From: Bradyrhizobium sp. CCGE-LA001
GTDB taxonomy: Bacteria > Pseudomonadota > Alphaproteobacteria > Rhizobiales > Xanthobacteraceae
Direction of reading: 5' to 3'
Assembly (NCBI RefSeq): GCF_000296215.2
Contig: NZ_CP013949.1
Coordinates: forward strand, 1,109,501 to 1,173,500
Length of the DNA: 64,000 nt
The notes beneath the pieces were generated by a model. That model saw only the letters and a list, made by a program, of their open reading frames with translations. It ran no database searches and had not been told where the DNA came from. This document shows positions 48,082 to 57,528 of the stretch, in pieces (position 1 is the first letter of the stretch; every line of letters starts with the position of its first letter). Position numbers and translations under genes: made by a program.

Positions 48082-49224
48082 TCAGATGTGATACGTCCGC
48101 AGCGGCGGAATGCCGTTGAACGCCACCGACGAGTAGGTCGACGTATAGGCCCCGGTGCCTTCGATCAGCACCTTGTCGCCGATCTCGAGCGTCACCGGGA
48201 GCGGATACGGGTTCTTCTCGTACAGCACGTCGGCGCTGTCGCAGGTCGGGCCTGCGAGCACGCACGGCGTCATGTCCGCGCCGTCGTGACGGGTGCGGAT
48301 GGCGTAGCGGATCGACTCGTCCATCGTCTCGGCGAGACCGCCGAACTTGCCGATGTCCAGGTACACCCAGCGCACCTCGTCCTCGTCGCTCTTCTTCGAG
48401 ATGAGCACGACCTCGGATTCGATGATGCCGGCGTTGCCCACCATGCCGCGGCCCGGCTCGATGATGGTCTCCGGAATCTGGTTGCCGAAGTGCTTGCGCA
48501 GCGCGCGGAAGATCGAACGGCCGTAGGTGACGACCGGCGGCACGTCCTTCAGGTACTTGGTCGGGAAGCCGCCGCCCATGTTGACCATGGACAGGTTGAT
48601 GCCGCGCTCGGCGCAGTCGCGGAACACCTGCGAGGCCATCGCCAGCGCGCGGTCCCATGCCTTCACCTTGCGCTGCTGCGAGCCGACATGAAACGAGATG
48701 CCGCACGGCTCCAGCCGAAGACGCTTGGCGAGGTCGAGCACCTCGACCGCCATCTCCGGATCGCAGCCGAACTTGCGCGACAGCGGCCATTCGGCGCCAG
48801 CGCAGTCATAGAGGATGCGGCAGAACACCTTCGCGCCGGGTGCGGCACGGGCGACCTTCTCGACCTCGGCGGCGCAGTCGACCGCGAACAGCCGAATGCC
48901 GAGCGCGAAGGCGCGCGCGATGTCGCGCTCCTTCTTGATCGTGTTGCCGAAGGAGATGCGGTCGGGCGTCGCACCGGCGGCCAGCGCCATCTCGATCTCG
49001 GCGACCGTCGCGGTGTCGAAGCAGGAGCCCATGGAGGCGAGCAGCGCCAGCACTTCCGGCGCCGGGTTCGCCTTGACGGCATAGAACACGCGGCTGTCGG
49101 GCAGCGCCTTGGCGAAGCTCTGGTAATTGTCGCGCACGACCTCGAGGTCGACGACGAGGCACGGCTCGGTGTCGAGGCCATCCTTGCGGCGGTTGCGCAG
49201 GAATTCCTGGATACGTTCGGTCAT
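48082..49224 (-). CDS. ornithine (or lysine) decarboxylase, PLP fold III
   Basis: This encodes 380 residues starting MTERIQEFLRNRRKDGLDTE. The PLP Lys51 lies in YAVKANP. FGNTIKKERDIARAFA, ISFHVGSQQR, VNMGGGFPTKY, EPGRGMVGNAG and GPTCDSADVL (catalytic Cys and Asp) fit the eukaryote-like ornithine decarboxylase group of alphaproteobacteria. It produces putrescine, the substrate of homospermidine synthase encoded downstream. The leader of several hundred bases suggests RNA-level control. Confidence 0.92.
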   Translation of the reverse strand: MTERIQEFLRNRRKDGLDTEPCLVVDLEVVRDNYQSFAKALPDSRVFYAVKANPAPEVLALLASMGSCFDTATVAEIEMALAAGATPDRISFGNTIKKERDIARAFALGIRLFAVDCAAEVEKVARAAPGAKVFCRILYDCAGAEWPLSRKFGCDPEMAVEVLDLAKRLRLEPCGISFHVGSQQRKVKAWDRALAMASQVFRDCAERGINLSMVNMGGGFPTKYLKDVPPVVTYGRSIFRALRKHFGNQIPETIIEPGRGMVGNAGIIESEVVLISKKSDEDEVRWVYLDIGKFGGLAETMDESIRYAIRTRHDGADMTPCVLAGPTCDSADVLYEKNPYPLPVTLEIGDKVLIEGTGAYTSTYSSVAFNGIPPLRTYHI

Positions 49225-49800
49225 AGCACTCTCCAAAGCGGCCCCAGCGACGGAGCTCGTTCAAAGTGGTTCTCGGACGAGGGTGCTACGCCGCTGCCGC
49301 ACGATGGAGACGCGACAGGGCTAAGACCCTAGACCGAATTGTGCTGCCGTGGATTGGTTGGGAGTTTTCCCGCCCGCACACCTGGCAATGAAGGACAAGC
49401 CTTTTCAGTAGCCCGCGCCGGCGTTGGACTGCCGGTAGAGACCAAAAAAGCCCGATCCGTCGTTGCTTTAAGTCGCGTCCCCCGTTGAGAGCGGGGTGCG
49501 CCGGTTCGCCTCCGGCTGCCAGTCACGGTTGCAAAGAGCGAAGTCACCTTCGACAAGGCATCTCTTTGAGAGAGATGCTGGACACTCCGGGTTTGCTTCG
49601 TCTTCCGACCTCAGTCTCGCGACCTTTGGTCTTCGACTTCCGCACTTCCGAAGAGCCCCTCGGCTTCTTCACCCCTTGGCGGCTGTCCGGCCTCTTGTCC
49701 GGATACCTACCGACTGACACACGACCACAGGCACGTGCGAAATTGGGCAAGTCCGCACATAAGCGTTTTGACTCTGCTTCGCAAGAATTTTTTTAGGCTG
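49225..49800 (-). promoter_or_regulatory. long structured leader of ornithine decarboxylase (speF-type?)
   Basis: About 575 bases without a convincing gene precede the decarboxylase. Minus-strand hairpins include GCCGG/CCGGC and CCCCG/CGGGG (near 49480-49520), and GCATCTCT/AGAGATGC at 49558-49578. Rfam describes a speF RNA upstream of this gene in alphaproteobacteria; I cannot confirm a match by eye. Short frames at 49329-49556 and 49544-49750 could be leader peptides. Confidence 0.4.
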
Positions 49801-49909
49801 AGAACAGAATTGCCTAACATCTGCTTGCGCAGTGTTGCGCGAGCGATGCGGAAGATGAACGTGCGTTAAGTTTTTGAGGAGCGCGCCCGTCTCTCGCGCG
49901 CGAGATGCG

Positions 49910-50164
49910 TCAGCCGCGCTTGGTGAAAGGCTCGATGCGCTGAGCTGCGCGAATGAACGCGGTCATCACGAGCACGCCGAGTGCGAACAGCACGGCCTGG
50001 AGGATGTGCGCGCCCTGATCGCCGAGTCCGAACAGGATCGCCAGCGCCCAGCCGCCGGCAAAGGCCGCGCCGAACACCTCCGCGCCGATCAGGATGGCGG
50101 CGCTGATGACGGTGATGACGCTCGGCCAGGCGATCTGGCGGGAAGATGAGGAAGGCGCGTTCAT
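49910..50164 (-). CDS. small two-helix membrane protein
   Basis: This encodes 84 residues starting MNAPSSSSRQIAWPSV. Two transmembrane helices (about 14-47 and 52-68) and a short basic tail (AAQRIEPFTKRG). The start at 50164 lies within the region divergent to dcp. No family was recognised. Confidence 0.55.
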   Translation of the reverse strand: MNAPSSSSRQIAWPSVITVISAAILIGAEVFGAAFAGGWALAILFGLGDQGAHILQAVLFALGVLVMTAFIRAAQRIEPFTKRG

Positions 50165-50301
50165 GGGGCTCAGGGGTCCTGACTTCGAGGGCCGCAATCT
50201 CCTCGAAAAGGCGGCCGGGAGCAAGGGCAAACCGGCCCAAAAAAGCCCCATCGCGTGCTATAGCTGGCCGCAACAAATCAGCTCAAAAACCGGGACTTGC
50301 G

Positions 50302-52383
50302 ATGTCAGAACCCCGCCAAACCACGGACTCCGAGACCAACCCGCTGCTGAAGGCCTGGGTGACGCCGTTCGCGGCCCCGCCCTTCGACGAGATCAAGCCG
50401 GAGCACTTCCTGCCGGCCTTCGAGCAGGCCTTCGCCGATCACTCCGCGGAGATCGCGGCGATCACCAATGATCCGGCCGCGCCCGACTTCGCCAACACCA
50501 TCACGGCGCTGGAGCGCTCAGGCAAGCTGCTCAGCAAGGTCGCGGCGGTCTTCTACGACCTCGTCTCGGCGCATTCCAACCCGGCCATCCTGGAGATCGA
50601 CAAGGAGGTCTCCTTGCGGATGGCGCGGCACTGGAATCCGATCATGATGAACGCCGTGCTGTTTGGCCGCATCGCCCACCTGCACGAGAACCGCGCCTCG
50701 CTCGGTCTCACGCCCGAGCAGCTGCGCCTCCTGGAGCGCACCTACACCCGCTTCCACCGTTCCGGTGCCGGCCTCTCCGACGAGGCCAAGACGCGGATGG
50801 CGGAGATCAACGAGAGGCTCGCCCAGCTCGGCACCGGCTTCAGCCATCACCTGCTCGGCGACGAGCAGGAATGGTTCCTGGAGCTCGGCGAGGCCGACCG
50901 CCAGGGCCTGCCGGAGAGCTTCATTGCCGGCGCCAAGGCTGCGGCAGAAGAGCGCGGCATGGCAGGCAAGGCCATCGTCACGCTGTCGCGCTCCTCGGTG
51001 GAGCCGTTCCTGAAGAGCTCGGCGCGGCGCGACCTGCGCGAGAAGGTCTACAAGGCTTTCATCGCGCGCGGCGACAACGGCAACGCCAACGACAACAACG
51101 CTACCATCGTCGAGATCCTGAAGCTGCGTGAGGAGAGCGCCAAGCTCCTGGGCTATCCGACCTTCGCGGCCTACCGGCTCGAAGACTCCATGGCCAAGAC
51201 GCCGGAAGCGGTGCGGAGCCTGTTGGAGCGGGTCTGGAAGCCGGCGCGCGCCCGCGCGCTCGCCGACCGCGACGACATGCAGGCGCTGATCACGGAGGAG
51301 GGCGGCAATTTCAAGCTTGCTCCGTGGGACTGGCGCTTCTATGCCGAAAAGCTGCGCCTGCAGCGCGCCAATTTCGACGACGCCGCGATCAAGCCCTACC
51401 TTGCGCTCGACAACATGATCGCCGCCGCCTTCGACTGCGCCACGCGCCTGTTCGGCGTCACCTTCGAGGAGCGCAAGGACGTTCCCGTCTGGCACCCGGA
51501 CGTGCGGGTCTGGGAGATGAAGGGTCCGGACGGCAAGCACAAGGCGCTGTTCTACGGCGACTACTTCGCCCGGCCCTCGAAGCGATCCGGCGCCTGGATG
51601 ACCTCGCTGCGGGACCAGCAGAAGCTCGACGGCGACGTTGCGCCGTTAATTCTCAACATCTGCAATTTCACCAAGGGCGCGGACGGCGAGCCCTCGCTGC
51701 TGTCGCCCGACGACGCCCGCACCCTGTTCCACGAGTTCGGCCACGGCCTGCACGGCATGCTCTCCAACGTGACCTATCCCTCGCTGTCGGGCACCTCCGT
51801 GTTCACCGACTTCGTCGAGCTGCCGTCCCAGCTCTACGAGCACTGGCAGGAACGGCCCGAGGTGCTGCAAAAGTTCGCCCGCCACTACCAGACCGGTGAG
51901 CCGCTGCCGGACGATCTCCTGCAGCGCTTCCTCGCGGCGCGGAAGTTCAACCAGGGCTTTGCCACGGTCGAGTTCGTCTCCTCGGCGCTCGTCGATCTCG
52001 AATTCCACACCCAGCCGGCGTCGGCCGCAGACGACGTGCGCGCCTTCGAGAGACGCGAACTGGAGAAGATCGGCATGCCCGAGGAGATCGCGCTGCGTCA
52101 CCGTCCGACGCAGTTCGGCCACATCTTCACCGGCGACCATTATGCCGCGGGCTATTACAGCTACATGTGGTCCGAGGTGATGGACGCCGATGCCTTCGGC
52201 GCCTTCGAGGAGGCCGGCGACATCTTCGATCCTGCCGTGGCCAAGCGGCTGCACGACGACATCTACTCGTCCGGCGGATCGGTCGACCCGGAGGCCGCCT
52301 ACGAGGCATTCCGGGGCCGCCCGCCCGAACCGGACGCGCTGCTGCGCCGCCGCGGCCTGCTCGACACGGCAAAGGCCGCCTGA
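50302..52383 (+). CDS. dcp: peptidyl-dipeptidase Dcp (M3 metallopeptidase)
   Basis: This encodes 693 residues. LFHEFGHGLHGML holds the zinc site HEFGH (His477 to His481). The opening NPLLKAW...FAAPPFDEIKPEHFLPAFEQA, the central AKTPEAVRSLLERVW and PWDWRFYAEKLR, and the end GRPPEPDALLRRRGL match E. coli Dcp throughout. It removes C-terminal dipeptides from small peptides. No signal peptide is visible. The start at 50302 drops a Lys/Arg-rich extension. The stop overlaps the start of the DUF1007 gene (TGATG). Confidence 0.93.
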   Translation: MSEPRQTTDSETNPLLKAWVTPFAAPPFDEIKPEHFLPAFEQAFADHSAEIAAITNDPAAPDFANTITALERSGKLLSKVAAVFYDLVSAHSNPAILEIDKEVSLRMARHWNPIMMNAVLFGRIAHLHENRASLGLTPEQLRLLERTYTRFHRSGAGLSDEAKTRMAEINERLAQLGTGFSHHLLGDEQEWFLELGEADRQGLPESFIAGAKAAAEERGMAGKAIVTLSRSSVEPFLKSSARRDLREKVYKAFIARGDNGNANDNNATIVEILKLREESAKLLGYPTFAAYRLEDSMAKTPEAVRSLLERVWKPARARALADRDDMQALITEEGGNFKLAPWDWRFYAEKLRLQRANFDDAAIKPYLALDNMIAAAFDCATRLFGVTFEERKDVPVWHPDVRVWEMKGPDGKHKALFYGDYFARPSKRSGAWMTSLRDQQKLDGDVAPLILNICNFTKGADGEPSLLSPDDARTLFHEFGHGLHGMLSNVTYPSLSGTSVFTDFVELPSQLYEHWQERPEVLQKFARHYQTGEPLPDDLLQRFLAARKFNQGFATVEFVSSALVDLEFHTQPASAADDVRAFERRELEKIGMPEEIALRHRPTQFGHIFTGDHYAAGYYSYMWSEVMDADAFGAFEEAGDIFDPAVAKRLHDDIYSSGGSVDPEAAYEAFRGRPPEPDALLRRRGLLDTAKAA

Positions 52384-53021
52384 TGGGCATGCGCGCACTT
52401 CTCGGCCTGTTGCTCGCCGCCGGCCTGTCGCTCGCCGCCGGTGCGGCGAGCGCGCATCCGCATGTCTGGATCACCGCGACCAGCGAGTTGCTCTACGCCG
52501 CGGATGGTTCGATCACCGGCGTGCGCCACGCCTGGACCTTCGACGACATGTTCTCGACCTATGCGCTGCAGGGGCTCGAAAGCAAGACCAAGGGCGCCTA
52601 TACGCGCGAGGAGCTCGGGCCGCTGGCGCAGACCAACGTCGAGTCGCTGAAGGAGTATGCCTACTTCACCTTCGCGCGAGCCGACGGCAGGAAGGAACGA
52701 TTTCAGGAACCGGTCGACTATTTCCTCGACTACAAGGATACGGTGCTGACCCTGCACTTCACGCTGCCGCTGAAGAACCCGGTCAAGTCCAAGCAGCTGG
52801 TGCTCGAAGTGTTCGACCGCTCCTTCTTCATCGACTTCCAGATGGCCAAGGACAATCCGGTCAAGCTGGTCGGTGCGCCCGCGGGCTGCCAGATGAAGCT
52901 GGAACGGCCGAGCGACGGCACAGCGAGCGCCCAGAAGCTCAACGAGCAGACCTTCCTGAACGGCGAGAACTCGAACTTCGGCATGATGTTCGCCAACAAG
53001 ATCACGGTGGATTGCCCTTGA
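52383..53021 (+). CDS. DUF1007 periplasmic protein
   Basis: This encodes 212 residues. The signal peptide (LLGLLLAAGLSLAAGAASA) leaves a mature N-terminus HPHVWI, the hallmark of DUF1007, and a possible metal site (HPH at the very start). GVRHAWTFDDMFSTYALQGL and a Cys pair (AGCQMKLER, VDCP) follow. DUF1007 proteins occur next to NicO-type permeases and are thought to bind Ni, Co or Zn in the periplasm. The permease gene overlaps its stop (TTGA). Confidence 0.88.
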   Translation: MGMRALLGLLLAAGLSLAAGAASAHPHVWITATSELLYAADGSITGVRHAWTFDDMFSTYALQGLESKTKGAYTREELGPLAQTNVESLKEYAYFTFARADGRKERFQEPVDYFLDYKDTVLTLHFTLPLKNPVKSKQLVLEVFDRSFFIDFQMAKDNPVKLVGAPAGCQMKLERPSDGTASAQKLNEQTFLNGENSNFGMMFANKITVDCP

Positions 53022-54142
53022 AGCCGCAACTCTCCCCGCTCGCACGCGGGCTGCTCGTCTGCGCCGCGGTGCTGCTGGTTGTGGGTGTGGCCGATGCCGC
53101 GCTTCATGATCTCCTCGCGCAGAATCCGTTCGGCGCGCCGCGCGCCTCGCAGCCGGCCCAGCCCGAGGCGGGCGGAATTGTCGGCTGGCTCCTCGCAAAG
53201 CAGTCGGAGTTTTACCGCCAGATGTCGGCGACGATCCGGGCCGCCAAGTCCGACGGCTCGGCGGTGTGGACGCTGCTCTTCATCTCGTTTGCCTATGGCG
53301 TCTTCCATGCCGCCGGGCCCGGCCACGGCAAGGCGGTGATCGCGTCCTATCTGGTCGCGAACCGCGAGACAGCGCGGCGCGGCATCGCGCTGTCCTTTGC
53401 CTCGGCGCTGATGCAGTCGCTGGTCGCGATCCTGATCGTCGGCATCTCGGCCTGGGTGCTGAACGCGACGGCCAAGACCATGTGCAAGGCCGAAGGCGTG
53501 ATCGAGATCGCGAGCTATGGCCTGATCGCGCTGTTCGGCCTGCGCCTGGTCTGGGTCAAGGGCGGCGCCTTCATCCGCGCGCTCCAGGCCGCCCAGCCGG
53601 TGCCGGCCATTGCGGGCGTGCCGCACGATCATGATCACGATCATCACCATCATCGTGATGCGCATGATCATCATCACCACGATCACGGCCATGATCATCA
53701 CCATGGCCACGGCCACGTTCACCATCACCATGGGCATGATCATGTCCATGACGAGCATTGCGGCCACTCCCACGGTCCGACTCCCAGCGAGCTCGCCGGT
53801 CCCGGAGGCTGGCGGCGCGGCTTCGCTGCGATCCTGACCGTCGGCATCCGCCCGTGCTCGGGCGCGATCCTGGTGCTGGTGTTCGCGCTGGCGCAGGGCC
53901 TGTTCTGGGCCGGCATCGCCGCGACCTTGCTGATGGGACTGGGCACCGCGATCACGGTCGCGGCCATCGCGGTCGTCGCCGTCTCCGCCAAGGGCCTCGC
54001 CGCCCGCCTCAGCGCCGGACGCGACGGCGGCGGCGCGCTGTTCATGCGCGGCATCGAGTTCGGCGCCGCCGGTCTCGTGTTGCTGTTCGGCGTCGGTCTC
54101 TTGTTCGGCTACATCGCCGCCGAACGGACGACGTGTTTTTGA
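53018..54142 (+). CDS. NicO/RcnA-type nickel-cobalt transporter
   Basis: This encodes 374 residues from a TTG start overlapping the DUF1007 stop. Membrane helices flank FHAAGPGHGKAVIASYLV (the H-x4-GH-G-K metal motif, about 97-110), and a long His/Asp-rich loop follows (about 204-250, repeats of HDHDHH and HHHGHDH). The second half has GIRPCSGAILVLVFALAQG. The family moves Ni or Co; zinc is also possible. Co-translation with the DUF1007 protein suggests an uptake or export complex. Confidence 0.88.
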   Translation: MKPQLSPLARGLLVCAAVLLVVGVADAALHDLLAQNPFGAPRASQPAQPEAGGIVGWLLAKQSEFYRQMSATIRAAKSDGSAVWTLLFISFAYGVFHAAGPGHGKAVIASYLVANRETARRGIALSFASALMQSLVAILIVGISAWVLNATAKTMCKAEGVIEIASYGLIALFGLRLVWVKGGAFIRALQAAQPVPAIAGVPHDHDHDHHHHRDAHDHHHHDHGHDHHHGHGHVHHHHGHDHVHDEHCGHSHGPTPSELAGPGGWRRGFAAILTVGIRPCSGAILVLVFALAQGLFWAGIAATLLMGLGTAITVAAIAVVAVSAKGLAARLSAGRDGGGALFMRGIEFGAAGLVLLFGVGLLFGYIAAERTTCF

Positions 54143-54197
54143 GTAGTCTCCGCAGTTCGCGGCGCTCAGCGAGGTATGACGGTCGTGCATCTTGTTT

Positions 54198-54321
54198 CGT
54201 CATTGCGAGCCACCGGGTCCGCGCGAATGCGCGGCCCGATGACAGGCTCCGCGAAGCAATCCAGATTGTCTCTGCAGCGGCAGTCTGGATTGCTTCGTCG
54301 CAAGGGCTCCTCGCAATGACG
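54198..54321. repeat. dispersed CGTCATTGCGAG repeat, copy 1
   Basis: Starts CGTCATTGCGAG, has GAAGCAATCCAGA and TCTGGATTGCTTCGTCGCAA, ends CTCGCAATGACG. A shorter second copy lies at 59998-60084. Confidence 0.75.
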
Positions 54322-54350
54322 AGCGGAAACATTTGGGTTTGGGGGATTCC

Positions 54351-54788
54351 ATGTCGCGTGAAAATTTCTGGTTCTTCCATCCGTTTCGGGTGCGCTATTC
54401 CGAGATCGACGGCCAGGGCGTCGTCTTCAATGCGCATTATCTGACCTATTTCGACACCACCATCACCGAATATTTCCGCACGCTGGGCTTCGACCAATAT
54501 GCGGATGCCCAGGCGAGCGGCATCGATTTCCACGTCGTCAAATCGCTGATCGAGTACAAGGCGCCGGTCCGCTTCGACTGGGAGCTCGAGGTCGGCGCGC
54601 GCGTGGCGCGGATCGGCAATTCGAGCCTCGTCTTCGAGCTTGCCATCTACATGAAAGGCGGCGCCGACGCGTTGGTGACCGGCGAGATCGTGTGGGTCTA
54701 CACGGACCAGAAGACCCATCGTCCGGTCACGATCCCGGCATCGATGCGGTCACTGATCGCGACGCGGGAGCGGCATCTGGCGGCGTGA
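54351..54788 (+). CDS. acyl-CoA thioesterase, 4HBT/YbgC family
   Basis: This encodes 145 residues starting MSRENFWFFHPFRVRYSEID. RYSEIDGQGVVFNAHYLTYF has the catalytic Asp of the hot-dog fold. LIEYKAPVRFDWELEVGARV and a final basic tail fit the YbgC/FadM group. It hydrolyses acyl-CoA or 4-hydroxybenzoyl-CoA-like thioesters; substrate not predictable. It starts just after the dispersed repeat. Confidence 0.88.
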   Translation: MSRENFWFFHPFRVRYSEIDGQGVVFNAHYLTYFDTTITEYFRTLGFDQYADAQASGIDFHVVKSLIEYKAPVRFDWELEVGARVARIGNSSLVFELAIYMKGGADALVTGEIVWVYTDQKTHRPVTIPASMRSLIATRERHLAA

Positions 54789-54793
54789 GCCGC

Positions 54794-55192
54794 TCACACC
54801 GGCAGAAACTGTTTCAAGGCTGGCATGAAGAAGATCCCGAGATTGATCGCAAAGCCGATGCTCCAGAGGATCGAGCGCAGCGTCGAGCGGTTGCCGAGAT
54901 AGGTCAGCACATAGGCGATGCGGACAATCAGGAACAGGGCGGCGAGCTCGTCGATCAGCCGCTGCGGCGAATCCCGGTACTCGGCGAGCAGCACCGCGAA
55001 GGCGAAGAACGGAAACGTCTCGATGCCGTTCTGATGCGCGCCGAGTGCGCGCTGCGCGAGGGCGTCCTCGAAGAAGGCAGGGTCGCGCGGCCGGGAATTG
55101 TCGAACGTGCGAAACCTGATCCATTTGATCGCGGCGATCGTTGACAGATAGAGCAGCAGCGCTCCGAAGACGCACCATTCCGCGAGTGTCAT
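54794..55192 (-). CDS. MAPEG-family membrane protein
   Basis: This encodes 132 residues starting MTLAEWCVFGALLLYLSTIA. Four hydrophobic segments and RALGAHQNGIETFPFFAFAV, then LIVRIAYVLTYLGNRSTLRS, match the MAPEG domain (membrane-associated eicosanoid and glutathione metabolism). Bacterial members are mostly of unknown role. It converges with the thioesterase gene five bases away. Confidence 0.85.
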   Translation of the reverse strand: MTLAEWCVFGALLLYLSTIAAIKWIRFRTFDNSRPRDPAFFEDALAQRALGAHQNGIETFPFFAFAVLLAEYRDSPQRLIDELAALFLIVRIAYVLTYLGNRSTLRSILWSIGFAINLGIFFMPALKQFLPV

Positions 55193-55274
55193 CGTCCTTC
55201 CCCGGCCTGGGTGCGACCCTAGCGAAACCGCCCTCATCTTGACAAGTTTGGACCAACGCGCGACCCAACCAGCC

Positions 55275-56312
55275 ATGAACAACGTCGTCCCCGTTGAGAC
55301 TGCGAAACCGGCCACTCGGGCCGCCCTGCCGCGCGTCGGCGTGCTCCTGGTCAACCTCGGCACGCCCGACACGGCCGATGCGCCGGGCGTGCGGGTGTAT
55401 CTGAAGGAGTTCCTCAGTGACGCCCGCGTCATCGAGGACCAGGGGCTGATCTGGAAGGCCGTCCTGAACGGGATCATCCTGCGCAGCCGTCCCCGCACCA
55501 AGGCGCTGGACTACCAGAAGATCTGGAACACCGAGAAGAACGAGTCGCCGCTGAAGACCATCACGCGCTCGCAGGCCGACGAGCTCGGGGCCGCGCTGTC
55601 GGACCGCAGCCACGTCGTCGTGGACTGGGCGATGCGCTACGGCAATCCCTCGATCAAGGCTGGCATCGACGCGCTGATCGCGAAAGGCTGCGAGCGCATT
55701 CTCGCCGTCCCGCTGTATCCGCAATATTCCGCCTCGACCTCCGCGACCGTCTGCGACGAGGTGTTCCGCGTACTGACCCGCCTGCGCAACCAGCCGACGC
55801 TGCGGGTGACGCCGCCTTATTACGTGGATGCCGCTTATATTGAGGCGCTCGCGACCTCGATTGAGGCGCATCTCGCGACGCTCTCGTTCGAGCCGGAGCT
55901 GATCGTCGCCTCCTTCCACGGCATGCCGAAATCCTATGTCGACAAGGGCGATCCGTATCAGAGCCATTGCGTCGCCACGACCGAGGCGCTGCGGAGACGG
56001 CTCGGCATGGACGAGACCAAGCTTCTCCTGACCTTCCAGTCCCGCTTCGGCAATGACGAGTGGCTCCAGCCGTATACCGACAAGACCATGGAGCGGCTGG
56101 CGAAAGAGGGCGTGCGGCGGATCGCGGTGGTGACGCCGGGCTTCTCGGCCGACTGCCTGGAGACGCTGGAGGAGATCGCGCAGGAGAACGCCGAGATATT
56201 CAAGCACAATGGCGGCGAAGAGTTTTCCGCGATCCCCTGCCTCAACGACAGCGAGCCAGGCATGGACGTGATTCGCACGCTCGTGCTGCGCGAGCTCCAG
56301 GGCTGGATCTGA
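55275..56312 (+). CDS. hemH: ferrochelatase
   Basis: This encodes 345 residues. VGVLLVNLGTPDTADAPGVR, YLKEFLSDARVIE, PQYSASTSAT, SFHGMPKSYVDKGD (His215) and the C-terminal GFSADCLETLEEIAQEN match ferrochelatase. It inserts ferrous iron into protoporphyrin IX at the end of haem synthesis. The ATG at 55275 is preferred to TTG at 55239. The following gene starts at the stop codon (TGATG). Confidence 0.96.
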   Translation: MNNVVPVETAKPATRAALPRVGVLLVNLGTPDTADAPGVRVYLKEFLSDARVIEDQGLIWKAVLNGIILRSRPRTKALDYQKIWNTEKNESPLKTITRSQADELGAALSDRSHVVVDWAMRYGNPSIKAGIDALIAKGCERILAVPLYPQYSASTSATVCDEVFRVLTRLRNQPTLRVTPPYYVDAAYIEALATSIEAHLATLSFEPELIVASFHGMPKSYVDKGDPYQSHCVATTEALRRRLGMDETKLLLTFQSRFGNDEWLQPYTDKTMERLAKEGVRRIAVVTPGFSADCLETLEEIAQENAEIFKHNGGEEFSAIPCLNDSEPGMDVIRTLVLRELQGWI

Positions 56313-57301
56313 TGGTTCGCCCCATGGATCGCCGTCACTGTCTGGCGCTTCTTGGGATGATCGCGGCATTGCCGGCCTCGGTGCAGGCGCAGCAGCCGGC
56401 TGCAACGCGCCGGCTCGGCGTGCTCTCGGTCACCGCGGCCGAGGATGCGATCGGGCAGGCCCGTAGCACCATCCTGGTCGAGGCGCTCGCCGGCCTGGGC
56501 TGGAAGGAGCGCGACAACCTCAAGATCGACTGGCGCAGCGGCGGCGGCGACCGGGCGCGGATCGCACGCCTTGCGGACGAGCTGGTCGCGCTCAAGCCCG
56601 ACATCCTGCTTGCGGTCGGCACGCCCTCGGTGGAGGAGCTGCGCCAGCGCACCACGGCGATCCCGATCGTGTTCGCCGTCGTCACCGATCCCGTCAGCCA
56701 GGGTTTTGTCAGAAACCTCGCGCATCCCGGCGGCAACGCCACCGGTTTCACCGATTACGACGGCCCGCTCGCCGGCAAATGGCTGGAGATGCTGACGCAG
56801 GTCACGCCGCCCGTCCGCCGCGTCTTCGTGGTCTACAATCCCGCCACCGCGCCGTTCGCACCCTTGATGCTGCGCACGGTCGAGGAGGCAGCAAAGACGC
56901 TTCAGGTGACGGTCGAGCCGGCGCCGGTGAATGACGCCGCCTCGATCGCGGCGCTGGCCTTGCTCAAGGAAGGCGGCCTCCTGGTCCTGCCTGACTTCTT
57001 CACCATGGCCAATCGCACGCAGTTGCTGGCGGCCATCGGCGAGGCTCGTCTGCCCGCGGTGTTCTGGAGTCGCACCTTCGTCGAGGAGGGCGGGCTGATG
57101 TCCTACAGCACCGACAGCGCCGAGCAGCTGCGCCGCGCCGCCTCCTATATCGACCGCATCCTAAGAGGTGCGCAGCCGGCCGATCTGCCGGTTCAGAACC
57201 CGACCACGTTCGAGCTGACGATCAATTTGAAGACGGCCAGGGCGCTTAGCATCTCGCTTCCCGCCGGTCTGCTCGCACTCGCGGACAATGTCATTGAATG
57301 A
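56312..57301 (+). CDS. ABC transporter substrate-binding protein (TrpX/ABC_sub_bind)
   Basis: This encodes 329 residues. A signal peptide (LALLGMIAALPASVQA) precedes RRLGVLSVTAAEDAIGQARS, VAVGTPSVEELRQRTTAIPI-like segments, GNATGFTDYDGPLAGKWLEM and the C-terminal INLKTARALSISLPAGLLAL. The family binds a solute for an ABC importer, but no permease or ATPase gene is adjacent, which is common for this group in Bradyrhizobium. It starts at the hemH stop codon. A dead relative lies at 2790-3177. Confidence 0.88.
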   Translation: MVRPMDRRHCLALLGMIAALPASVQAQQPAATRRLGVLSVTAAEDAIGQARSTILVEALAGLGWKERDNLKIDWRSGGGDRARIARLADELVALKPDILLAVGTPSVEELRQRTTAIPIVFAVVTDPVSQGFVRNLAHPGGNATGFTDYDGPLAGKWLEMLTQVTPPVRRVFVVYNPATAPFAPLMLRTVEEAAKTLQVTVEPAPVNDAASIAALALLKEGGLLVLPDFFTMANRTQLLAAIGEARLPAVFWSRTFVEEGGLMSYSTDSAEQLRRAASYIDRILRGAQPADLPVQNPTTFELTINLKTARALSISLPAGLLALADNVIE

Positions 57302-57528
57302 AGCGATCCTCGGCGGTGGCACGGTCATCTCTGTTAAGATTTGCCGCTAGGTCTGCGCTAATGCGCTTTCAAGAGCCGTCGGCAAATACATATCGCGAGC
57401 ATGCCCTCTCCAGCCGTCTTGTGCAGAATCGCAGCCGTACCGACGTTACTTGCGACCGCTGAACCGGTAGGGTTGCGATCCCGACCAATGACAGCGCGGG
57501 AAAGGTCTTTTCCTGCCTTGGAGGATAT

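Noticed and set aside
47743..49332. 529-residue plus-strand frame opposite the decarboxylase
   Set aside because: Antisense of ornithine decarboxylase, which carries all PLP motifs.
54750..56405. 551-residue minus-strand frame opposite hemH
   Set aside because: Antisense of ferrochelatase; no domain features.
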